NCBI GenBank assembly: GCA_030426545.1
Contig: JAUHYL010000006.1
Span: 1-64,000 of the forward strand
Origin: Gammaproteobacteria bacterium
Lineage (GTDB): Bacteria; Pseudomonadota; Gammaproteobacteria; Pseudomonadales; Halieaceae
Reading direction: 5' to 3'
DNA: 64,000 nt
The notes beneath the pieces were generated by a model, which saw only the letters and a list, made by a program, of their open reading frames with translations, made no database searches and had not been told where the DNA came from. Numbering within the stretch: the stretch's first letter is position 1; every line of letters begins with the position of its first letter. Shown here piece by piece: positions 55,405 to 62,952 of this stretch. A program made the position numbers and the translations under genes.

Positions 55405-56067
55405 TGAACTGTCCTCAATTCTGGCGGCATTTCCCGCCTAAGCTTTGGCGCTACGTTTGCGCGAATGTCGGCGCTTCCGTTGCGCTACAACGTGTGCTGA
55501 CTCCGCTGCGCATCGGCGCAGTGAACGGCCAGACTGAATACTTCCCACTTGAAATTACGGGCCACTTTTTGCTGTTCTCGTACAAGGATTTGTACATGCC
55601 GAGCCCTTGTGCTCAGGCCCCTGAAAAGGGGTTACCTGACTGCTGCGTATCCTAGCATTTCGGGCGCTGGGACTTATAGGTAATAATACCAATGGCTCGC
55701 GCGTAACTCCCTGTAAATGGTGACAATTTCGCATGTGAATGTGACCCGTAAGGGGCAGGAAAGCGGCCCTGAAAACACGTCTGGCGAAGGGGTAAGCAAC
55801 TGTAAATAAACGCATTTGTGTACGCCCGGTTTTGCCCTGTGCAGGCGCCCGGGCAGGGCCTCTCCCACCGCCCGCCTGCGGCGCCCGTGGTAATAGTGAA
55901 CACGATTGCTGAGGCATATTCCCGACCTGCCAATTGCCGCTGAAAAGTCGCGGCCAGCCGCCTGGCAAACGGGCCCTGTGGCGGTGGCGTGTGGTCGATT
56001 TCTCTGCCCGGTGAATGGGCGCTATACTGCGCAGCTTGCGCGGCCGGGTGGAAGGAAACAGGCACCG
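55405..56067. promoter_or_regulatory. Divergent control region between the two sphingolipid operons
   Basis: 663 bases between the AasR-like gene (minus) and the GNAT-type candidate ceramide synthase gene (plus). I see no gene in it; the long frames here are antisense shadows of the neighbours. It must hold both promoters. A GC inverted repeat (GCCCTG...CAGGGC, about 55834-55858) is visible. The length is unusual in this compact window, which suggests regulated expression or an unannotated small RNA. Confidence 0.5.
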
Positions 56068-57210
56068 ATGAGCGATTTCCAGCCGGGGGCTGTAACCCTC
56101 GAAACGGCCCTGCAAGGCCGCGCTCGACGGGACTTTCTTGCCCTGCCCGAGCGCATCTTCTCCTCTGATCCCGCCTGGATCGCCCCGCTGGCCTTCATGA
56201 AGCGCCAGCAGCTTTCGCCGGGAAATCACTTCCTGGAACATGCACGCCTGTGCACGTGGGTGGCCTACATCGACGGCGAGCCCGTGGGCCGGATCTCTGC
56301 GCAGATTGACGAAATGCACCTGCAGCAGCACAACGACCAGGCCGGTTACTTCGGGATGTACGACGCGGTCGATGACGCCCGGGTTACCGAGGCCCTGTTC
56401 GATGCTGCCGAAAACTGGCTCAGGGAGCAGGGGATGCGGCGGGTCGTCGGCCCTTACAACCTGCATGTCAACGAGGAAGTTGGCCTGCTGGTGGAAGGGT
56501 TTTCCACGCCGCCCTACGTGTTGATGGGCCATGGCAAGCCCTGGTACGGCCCTGCCGTAGAGGCCCGGGGTTATCGCCGCGCCAAGGATCTGCTGGCCTA
56601 CCAGATCCGCCCGGACTTTGAAGCGCCCCGTGTGATGCAACGCCTCGCTGACCGCGTGTCCGACCGGGTGAATGTGCGCCCCCTGCGACGTGCGGATATC
56701 GACGCCGACGCCGCGGTAATGCGCGAGATATTCAACGACGCATGGCAGAACAACTGGGGTTTCGTCCCGCTGGCGGAAGCGGAGTGGGCTGACACCGTCA
56801 ACACGCTGACGCACTTGATGCCCGACGACTACATCCAGATTGCTGAGTACGATGGCGAACCGGTGGCTTTCATTGTCGCGCTGCCCAACCTGAACGAGGC
56901 GGCGCGCGATCTCCACGGCCGCCTGCTGCCTTTTGGCTGGGCCAAGTTGCTCTGGCGACTGAAGGTGCGTCATCCCCAAACGGCGCGTGTTCCCCTGATG
57001 GGCGTGCGCCAGGCGTTCCAACACTCGCGCCTGGGGCCGACGCTGGCTTTCGTGGTGATCGATGCTGTGCGCAGGGCGCTGCACGCTCGTGGCGTCCGCG
57101 ATGTGGAGATGGGCTGGATCCTGGAAGACAACGAGGGCATGCGCAACATCATTGAAACGATTGGTGGCCAGGCGTATAAACGCTACCGCATGTACGAAAA
57201 AGAGCTTTAG
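56068..57210 (+). CDS. GNAT-fold acyltransferase, candidate bacterial ceramide synthase
   Basis: 380 residues from ATG 56068 (GAAGGA about ten bases upstream). Two GNAT-like halves: the first with WVAYIDGEPVGRISAQID, YFGMYDAVDDARVTEALFDAAENWLREQGMRRVVGPYN; the second with IAEYDGEPVAFIVALPN, LAFVVIDAVRRALHARGVRDVEMGWILEDNEGMRNIIETIGG. In Caulobacter the ceramide synthase bCerS is a GNAT-type protein of about this length near the serine palmitoyltransferase genes. By context and fold this is the best candidate here to N-acylate the sphingoid base. The family assignment is by fold and neighbourhood only. Confidence 0.75.
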   Translation: MSDFQPGAVTLETALQGRARRDFLALPERIFSSDPAWIAPLAFMKRQQLSPGNHFLEHARLCTWVAYIDGEPVGRISAQIDEMHLQQHNDQAGYFGMYDAVDDARVTEALFDAAENWLREQGMRRVVGPYNLHVNEEVGLLVEGFSTPPYVLMGHGKPWYGPAVEARGYRRAKDLLAYQIRPDFEAPRVMQRLADRVSDRVNVRPLRRADIDADAAVMREIFNDAWQNNWGFVPLAEAEWADTVNTLTHLMPDDYIQIAEYDGEPVAFIVALPNLNEAARDLHGRLLPFGWAKLLWRLKVRHPQTARVPLMGVRQAFQHSRLGPTLAFVVIDAVRRALHARGVRDVEMGWILEDNEGMRNIIETIGGQAYKRYRMYEKEL

Positions 57211-57225
57211 GGCGCAAATAACACG

Positions 57226-58044
57226 ATGCAACTCGATCCGGATACCCATCAACTGACCGCCATTGTCCTCGCCGGGGATAGAACCAAGGCCGACTCGCTG
57301 ATTAATCACACCGACGCGGGCGCCAAGGCGATGATCGACCTCGATGGCACTCCCATGGTGCGCCGGGTGTTGAATTCCCTGCGCGAATCGCGGGTGGTGA
57401 GCCAGATCAGGCTGGCGGGGCCAGAAGCGAGTGAGGTGGCCACGGATGCAGAATTGCAGGCCTGGATCGATGCCGGCGAAATTCAGTGGAGTGAACCCGG
57501 GCAAAGCCCCAGCACCAGCGCTTATAACGCGATGCAGGGTCTGATGCCGGAAGACTCGGTGTTACTCACCACTGCAGACCATCCCCTGCTTACCCCTGAA
57601 ATTGTCGACGCATTTGGTCGACAGAGTCTGGCGGACGACGTGGATGTGGCGGTGGGGTTGGCTCCCTACGCACTGATCGCGGAAACCTATCCGGGGATTA
57701 AAAAAACGGTGCTGCGTTTCAGTGACGGTGAGTTTTGCGGTTGTAACCTGTTCGCGTTTATCACCCCGGAGGGGCGTCGCGCGGCCAAATTCTGGCGTCG
57801 TATCGAACAGCAGCGCAAGAAACCCCTGGTAGTGATCGGCCTGCTCGGCTGGTGGGCGGTGATTCGCTATCGTCTGGGGCTGCTGTCCCTGGAAGAGGCC
57901 CTGGCCAAGCTCAGCAAGCGGCTGGGCTTACGCATTCGCGCGGTAATTCTGCCCTACGCGAACGCGGCGATTGATGTGGATTCGATTGCGGATTTGATGC
58001 TGGTGAAGGGCGCCCTGGAAAAGGCGGCGGCCGAAGACGCCTGA
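57226..58044 (+). CDS. MobA-like NTP transferase domain protein
   Basis: 272 residues, ATG 15 bases after the GNAT gene stop, so cotranscribed. The nucleotidyltransferase domain begins LTAIVLAGDRTKAD with MIDLDGTPMVRRVLNSL (sugar-nucleotide/MobA type), a TTADHPLLTPEIVDAF metal-site segment (the DxxL/D pair) and a C-terminal hydrophobic stretch (PLVVIGLLGWWAVI). It should transfer a nucleotide to a phosphorylated headgroup. Next to a candidate ceramide synthase, making an activated headgroup donor for a sphingolipid is plausible but not shown. Confidence 0.8.
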   Translation: MQLDPDTHQLTAIVLAGDRTKADSLINHTDAGAKAMIDLDGTPMVRRVLNSLRESRVVSQIRLAGPEASEVATDAELQAWIDAGEIQWSEPGQSPSTSAYNAMQGLMPEDSVLLTTADHPLLTPEIVDAFGRQSLADDVDVAVGLAPYALIAETYPGIKKTVLRFSDGEFCGCNLFAFITPEGRRAAKFWRRIEQQRKKPLVVIGLLGWWAVIRYRLGLLSLEEALAKLSKRLGLRIRAVILPYANAAIDVDSIADLMLVKGALEKAAAEDA

Positions 58045-58124
58045 GCCCCGGGGACTGGCGGGCCAGTACCTGGACAGCCGGACCTTCTGATTTTTGCTGC
58101 CAGAGCACCGCGACAAAGCACCTG

Positions 58125-59027
58125 TCAGCGGCGAGCAAGTTGAATCGTTTCGCTGCCGGCCGCGCCGAAGCAGTTTTTCCCCCGGTTGTACTCGCGCCTG
58201 ACAATGTCCAGTGTCCAGCCTTCCGCGCTGCGTTCAACACTGTATCGGTTGTACCCCGCCACGTCGGCGCCGTGCAGGCCGAGCGCGGAGGCGGAAGGTA
58301 CTGAAATGACGGGCACATCGCCATCGCGTGTTGCCAGCGTGAAGTGGTGTTTGCGATGGCCGTGGCCATGGACGATCAACTCGGCGCCTTTTTCTGTCAG
58401 CAACGCTTGCAACTCGGGCGCGTCTGTCAGGCGCTTGCGCCACTTTTCCTTGTCGCCGAGCGGACAGTGATGCAGATGCAGCACCCGGAACAGACCTTGT
58501 TCGCGGGTACTTTCCAGCAGCCGCGCCACGCGCGCTAATTGCGCTTCTCCCGCCGTGCCTGTGGCCATCAGCGGCGGTTTGGGCACACCGGTGTTCACCC
58601 CGATGAAGGCGATGTCGCCGCGTATGCGCAGGCTGGGAAACAGGGAGTCTGACGCTTCATCCGAGCTCATGTACTCAGCCCACAGGGCAAACGTTTTTTC
58701 CCACGGCGCCTTGACGCAGGCGTCGTGGTTGCCGGGCACCAGCGCGATATCGCTTGGTTCGCCCAACTGTTGCAGCCAGCGCTGCGCCTGTTGAAACTCT
58801 CCCGGAAGGCCGATGTGTGTCATGTCGCCGGTCACCAGCAATTGGTCGAGATGTTGCGGTTCAAGGTCGTCCAGCAGCGCGGCCAGTACTTCCGGCCGGT
58901 GTTCGAAGCGGCGTTTGCGCCTCCAGGACAGGTAGCCCAGCGCACGTTTACTCAGCAGGTCTGAAAACGAGACGCCCTCGAGCGTGCTCAGGTGTGGATC
59001 GGAGAGATGCGCGAAGTGCTGTGCCAT
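58125..59027 (-). CDS. Calcineurin-like metallophosphoesterase
   Basis: 300 residues with the metallophosphoesterase signature in order: HLSDPHLS (D-x-H), LVTGDMTHIG, PGNHD, LHHCPLGD and HGHGHRKHH. The second motif has TH in place of the common D/E, a variation seen in CpdA-like members. It is cytoplasmic and hydrolyses a phosphodiester or phosphomonoester. It is the last gene of the minus-strand acyl carrier protein/serine palmitoyltransferase/MurA operon with 19 bases of spacing, so a role in headgroup phosphate chemistry is possible. Confidence 0.88.
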   Translation of the reverse strand: MAQHFAHLSDPHLSTLEGVSFSDLLSKRALGYLSWRRKRRFEHRPEVLAALLDDLEPQHLDQLLVTGDMTHIGLPGEFQQAQRWLQQLGEPSDIALVPGNHDACVKAPWEKTFALWAEYMSSDEASDSLFPSLRIRGDIAFIGVNTGVPKPPLMATGTAGEAQLARVARLLESTREQGLFRVLHLHHCPLGDKEKWRKRLTDAPELQALLTEKGAELIVHGHGHRKHHFTLATRDGDVPVISVPSASALGLHGADVAGYNRYSVERSAEGWTLDIVRREYNRGKNCFGAAGSETIQLARR

Positions 59028-59046
59028 GCGCTCAGTCTAACACCGC

Positions 59047-60297
59047 TTAAACGCGGTGGATGACGGCGCCCAGTTGTGCCAGCTTGGTGTCGATGTTGGC
59101 GTAGCCGCGATCCAGGTGATACACGCGGTCAACGGTTGTGTCGCCATCTGCGGCGAGCGCCGCGATAATCAGGCAGGCCGAAGCGCGCAGGTCAGTTGCC
59201 ATGACAGGCGCGCCCTTGAGGCGTTCGCGACCCTTGACGATGGCGGTGTGTCCCTGCAGTTCGATATCTGCACCCATGCGCTGCAATTCTGCCACGTGCA
59301 TGAAGCGGTTTTCGAAAATGTTTTCCACCACGGTGGAAGAACCTTCCGCCAGCGCATTGAGGGCCATAAACTGTGCCTGCATATCGGTCGGAAAAGCAGG
59401 GTAGGGCGCGGTGGTAATGTTCACGGCCTGCGGCCTGCGGTCTCTCATATTCAGGCGAATCCAGTCATCGCCGGTCTCCAGCTCGGCCCCTGCCTGCTCC
59501 AGCTTGCCGAGCACGTGTTGTAGATAGTCCGGGTTGGTGTCCAGCACGCGGATATCGCCACGCGTCGCCGCGGCGGCGACCAGGAACGTACCTGTTTCGA
59601 TGCGGTCGGGCGGAACGCGGTGTTCAGCGCCGTGCAACTCGGTTTTGCCCTCGATGGTGATCTTGCTGGTGCCCGCGCCCTCGATGTTTGCGCCCATGCG
59701 GTTGAGCAGTTCTGCGAGGTCGCCGATTTCCGGCTCCAGGGCGCAGTTCTCCAGCACGGTTTCACCCTCCGCGAGAGAGGCGGCCATGATCAGGTTTTCC
59801 GTTGCCGTCACCGAGGGCACATCGAAAGTGTGGTGCGCGCCGCGCAGGCGACTCGCCTTCGCCTTGATGTAGCCGCCTTCGATGTCAATATCGGCGCCCA
59901 GCGATTGCAGACCCATAATGTGTTCGTTCACCGGCCGGCTGCCGATGGCGCATCCGCCTGGCAACGAAACATCCGCTTCACCAAAACGGGCAAGCAGTGG
60001 CCCCAGCGTCAGAATGGAGCCGCGCATGGTCTTAACCAGCTCGTAGGGAACATGGAGGGAGTTGATGTTGGAACTGGTCAGCGTCAGGTTGGTGCCATCG
60101 CGTTCAACCGCTGCGCCCAGCATCTCCAGCAGCTTCAGCGCGGTGCCGATATCGCGTACACCCGGCACGTTGCTCAGTTGCAGCGGCTGTGCGGTAAGCA
60201 ATGCCGCCGCGATGATCGGCAGGGCCGCATTCTTGGCGCCGGCCACATGCACATCACCCTGCAGGGGACCGTTGCCCGTGATAACGATTTTATCCAT
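59047..60297 (-). CDS. murA: UDP-N-acetylglucosamine 1-carboxyvinyltransferase (MurA)
   Basis: 416 residues matching E. coli MurA along its length: [10 protein letters not shown] with Lys 22 and Asn 23, the fosfomycin-target loop [11 protein letters not shown] with Cys 116, [26 protein letters not shown] (catalytic Asp) and the [10 protein letters not shown] end. It adds enolpyruvate from PEP to UDP-GlcNAc in the first committed step of peptidoglycan synthesis. What is odd is the place: 12 bases after the serine palmitoyltransferase gene and not beside the usual gammaproteobacterial ibaG/hisG neighbours. Nothing in the protein suggests altered specificity. Confidence 0.93.
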   Translation of the reverse strand: MDKIVITGNGPLQGDVHVAGAKNAALPIIAAALLTAQPLQLSNVPGVRDIGTALKLLEMLGAAVERDGTNLTLTSSNINSLHVPYELVKTMRGSILTLGPLLARFGEADVSLPGGCAIGSRPVNEHIMGLQSLGADIDIEGGYIKAKASRLRGAHHTFDVPSVTATENLIMAASLAEGETVLENCALEPEIGDLAELLNRMGANIEGAGTSKITIEGKTELHGAEHRVPPDRIETGTFLVAAAATRGDIRVLDTNPDYLQHVLGKLEQAGAELETGDDWIRLNMRDRRPQAVNITTAPYPAFPTDMQAQFMALNALAEGSSTVVENIFENRFMHVAELQRMGADIELQGHTAIVKGRERLKGAPVMATDLRASACLIIAALAADGDTTVDRVYHLDRGYANIDTKLAQLGAVIHRV

Positions 60298-60309
60298 GGA
60301 GTATGGGCG

Positions 60310-61512
60310 TTACGCAGCCAGTGTAGGTTTTGCCAGGCCGGCGTCTATGAGGCTGGCGTAGGCGGCAATGATGCTGTCGATCTGTGCCGTGGAGTGCGCT
60401 GCGCTAACGCTGTTGCGCAACAGGTAGTTGTTGCTGGGCGAAGCCGGGGGTACCACCAGGTTCACGTAGACGCCCGCTTCCAGCAGTGCCTTCCAGCAGT
60501 CTATGGTCGCAGAACGATCTTCCATTTCAAGCGCGACCACCGGGCTGGCGGCCGGACTCACCGGCAGGCCGAGTTGCTTCAGGCCGTCGTAGAGGCGGTG
60601 CGCGTTTTCCCACAGTTTCTCGCGTAGCTCCGGCTCCGCCTGGATAATTCGCAGGGACTCACGCGTCGACGCAATGACCGAGGGGGAACTGGACGCAGTG
60701 AAAATATAGGAGCGGATGCAAAAACGGATGGCTTCCATCTCTGCGTGTCGGCTGACGCAGAAGCCGCCTATCGCTCCCAGGCTCTTGCTGAAGGTGCCGG
60801 CGAAGAAGTCCACGTCGTCCTCTACGCCTGCTTCCTGCGCCGCGCCACGGCCGGTAGCGCCGAGGGTGCCCATGGAGTGCGCTTCGTCGAGAAACAGGTA
60901 GCCGCCAAATTCGCGTTTCACCTCGGCAATTTCGCGTAACGGAGCGATGTCGCCGTACATGGAGTAGATACCTTCAGCGATAATCAGTGCGCGCCCGGTA
61001 TTGTCGCCCAGCCGACGCAGGCGTTTTGCCAGGTCTTCCGGGTTGTTGTGCTTGAAGCGGATGATGTCTGCGCCGCTGAGGGTGACGCCGGCGTAGATAC
61101 TGGCGTGAGAATCGGCGTCGAGCAGGATGGTGTCGCCGGGACCTGCCAGGGTGGCGCACATGCCCATCGTCGCCGCGTAGCCGGTGGAAAACACGATAGC
61201 GTTCTCAACGCCGTAAAAGTCAGCGATTTCCTGCTCCAGTGCCTCGTGTTCCGCAAAGGAACCGTTGGCAAGCCGCGAGCCGGTGGTGCCTGTACCCCAG
61301 CGTTCAGCGGCATCCTGTGCGGCCCTGATACAGCGCGGGTCATAGGACAGACCCAGGTAGTTATTGGTGCCGGCGAGGATCACCTTGCGGCCTTCCACGA
61401 TTCCCTCGGTGGCGGAGAGTATCTGCTCGGTGACCGCGCCAAAGGGTTTTACGTCGCGCTCGGCAAGCTCGGCCTGAAAGTTGGCCATGTCCTGAAATTT
61501 ATCGAAGAGCAT
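60310..61512 (-). CDS. spt: Serine palmitoyltransferase
   Basis: 400 residues; ATG 61512 is fixed by a strong GAAGGAGG seven bases upstream. PLP alpha-oxoamine synthase features: AGTNNYLGLSYDPR, GTGTTGSRLANGSFAEHEALE, LDADSHASIYAGVTLSG, IIAEGIYSMYGDIAPL, FLDEAHSMGTLG and the Schiff-base Lys in GTFSKSLGAIGGF (about residue 240). Like other SPTs it condenses L-serine with an acyl thioester to 3-ketosphinganine. KBL and BioF are related, but no kbl/tdh or bio genes adjoin. The acyl carrier protein directly upstream and the acyl ligase, CerR-like and GNAT genes nearby support SPT. Confidence 0.9.
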   Translation of the reverse strand: MLFDKFQDMANFQAELAERDVKPFGAVTEQILSATEGIVEGRKVILAGTNNYLGLSYDPRCIRAAQDAAERWGTGTTGSRLANGSFAEHEALEQEIADFYGVENAIVFSTGYAATMGMCATLAGPGDTILLDADSHASIYAGVTLSGADIIRFKHNNPEDLAKRLRRLGDNTGRALIIAEGIYSMYGDIAPLREIAEVKREFGGYLFLDEAHSMGTLGATGRGAAQEAGVEDDVDFFAGTFSKSLGAIGGFCVSRHAEMEAIRFCIRSYIFTASSSPSVIASTRESLRIIQAEPELREKLWENAHRLYDGLKQLGLPVSPAASPVVALEMEDRSATIDCWKALLEAGVYVNLVVPPASPSNNYLLRNSVSAAHSTAQIDSIIAAYASLIDAGLAKPTLAA

Positions 61513-61585
61513 TGCGGCGCCTCCTTCCTCTGTCACGTGTCCAGGTCGTGGCGCAAGCTCGCGCCACGTTCACTTGGATGCGGAC

Positions 61586-61828
61586 TCAGGAATTCAGTTC
61601 CTGTACCTTTTCCGCCAGATCACCGATTGTGTTGACGTCGGGCAGGATGTTAAGGGGAATCGAGATATCAAAGTGATCCTCGATCTTCTCAATGAATTCC
61701 ATCACCTCCAGTGAGCTCAGGCCGATATCGGCCACCAACGCGGTTTGCTCGGTCAGCTCGATGTCCTTTTTGTTCGGATCCTGCAGGGCGCTGTATAGGA
61801 AGCTGAGGGTTTCTTGATAATCTGTCAT
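61586..61828 (-). CDS. Dedicated acyl carrier protein of the sphingolipid pathway
   Basis: 80 residues from ATG 61828. An acidic four-helix ACP with the phosphopantetheine serine at Ser 39 in the variant motif GLSSLEVMEF (SSL instead of DSL), followed by IEKIEDHFDISIPLNILPDVNTIGDLAEKV. It lies 73 bases before serine palmitoyltransferase in the same direction and, by analogy with AcpR in Caulobacter, should present the acyl chain to it after loading by the acyl-AMP ligase. The frame extends upstream past the ATG but without ACP similarity. Confidence 0.9.
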   Translation of the reverse strand: MTDYQETLSFLYSALQDPNKKDIELTEQTALVADIGLSSLEVMEFIEKIEDHFDISIPLNILPDVNTIGDLAEKVQELNS

Positions 61829-61905
61829 AGTAGCGTCGCCCTTGCGTGCACACGGCGAAGTCAGTAGATTTTGAAGGCTCGAACTATACCCACGGAACCC
61901 TTTTA

Positions 61906-62952
61906 ATGCCAGCTGTTTGGTTGATTGACGCTTACCGGGCGGGAGAGCGCGCCCAGGTGCGCGCCCTCGTCGATGCACTTGGCTGGCCCTGCGAAACCAA
62001 AGCCCTGCAGTACCGTAAAGTCGTTTTCTGGCCGCACCTGTTCGGGCAGGCAGGTATCGCCGGTATCACCGCCGAATCAGCCGAAGCGCTGCGGGCGCCC
62101 TGGCCCGATCTCGTGGTGTCCAGCGGTGTGCGTAACGAACCGGTCTGTCGCTGGATTTGCGAACAGTCGGGCGGTAAAACGCGCTATGTGCACGTGGGCA
62201 GACCCTGGGGCTCACTGGATAATTTCGACCTGGTAATCACCACACCGCAGTATCGCGTGCCCGATCATCCGCACGTGCTGAACAACTTGCTGACGCTGCA
62301 CGGCATTGATAGCGCCGCCCTGGACGAGGCAAGGTTACGCTGGCAATCGACGTTTGAGGATTTGCCTCGTCCACTTTTTGCCGTGATCGTGGGTGGGGAT
62401 AGCGGCCCTTTCACGCTGGGTCCGAAGGCCGCCGCCAGGCTGGGACGCGAGGCGTCGCAGCTGGCGCAGTCGCAAGGTGGCTCGCTGCTGGTGACCACCA
62501 GTTCGCGAACCCGGGACAGTGCGGTGAGTGCTCTACAGCAGTCTATTACCGTGCCCAACTTTTTCTATCCGTGGCGTGCCGGTGATCCGGACAACCCCTA
62601 CCGCGGCATTCTTGCCTGCGCGGATCGGTTGATTGTTACCGGCGACAGTATTGCCATGTTGTCGGAAGCCTGCGCCACGGGTAAGCAGGTAAAAATGTTC
62701 GACCTCGGGGGTATGCGCGAGCATTACGAAATTGCGGAGCGTGATTTTCGAGTTGGCGCCAGTCTCTACGCGCTGTTGATGCGCTGGCTATGGCAGCCGC
62801 TGTCGCGCGATATCACGCTGGTGCATCGGCGTTTGCGCGATTCTGGCTCGGCGGTGTGGATGGATGAGCTTCTCGGCACCGCGAGGGTGCGGGCCGAAAG
62901 TGATCTGCAGCGCGCGGTCAACGCCGTAAAGCGTTTATTTGGAGAGCGCTGA
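61906..62952 (+). CDS. ELM1/DUF1022 family protein (GT-B-like)
   Basis: 348 residues from ATG 61906. The family marks are AVWLIDAYRAGERAQVRALVDALGW, VSSGVRNEPVCRWI, VHVGRPWGSLDNFDLVITTPQYRVPDHPHV, AVIVGGDSGPFTLGPKAAARL and VTGDSIAMLSEACATGKQVKMFDLGG. This is the mitochondrial fission ELM1 family, of unknown biochemistry in bacteria but with a GT-B glycosyltransferase-like fold. It is divergent from the acyl carrier protein gene and convergent with the ABC transporter gene, overlapping it by 18 bases. A role as a headgroup glycosyltransferase is conceivable. Confidence 0.85.
   Translation: MPAVWLIDAYRAGERAQVRALVDALGWPCETKALQYRKVVFWPHLFGQAGIAGITAESAEALRAPWPDLVVSSGVRNEPVCRWICEQSGGKTRYVHVGRPWGSLDNFDLVITTPQYRVPDHPHVLNNLLTLHGIDSAALDEARLRWQSTFEDLPRPLFAVIVGGDSGPFTLGPKAAARLGREASQLAQSQGGSLLVTTSSRTRDSAVSALQQSITVPNFFYPWRAGDPDNPYRGILACADRLIVTGDSIAMLSEACATGKQVKMFDLGGMREHYEIAERDFRVGASLYALLMRWLWQPLSRDITLVHRRLRDSGSAVWMDELLGTARVRAESDLQRAVNAVKRLFGER

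Noticed and set aside
55555-57504. 649-residue minus-strand frame
   Set aside because: Antisense to the GNAT gene and the start of the nucleotidyltransferase gene; no domain and unlikely composition.
60310-61512. Alternative assignment as 2-amino-3-ketobutyrate ligase (Kbl) or BioF
   Set aside because: The neighbouring acyl carrier protein and acyl ligase fit serine palmitoyltransferase, and no tdh or bio gene adjoins.
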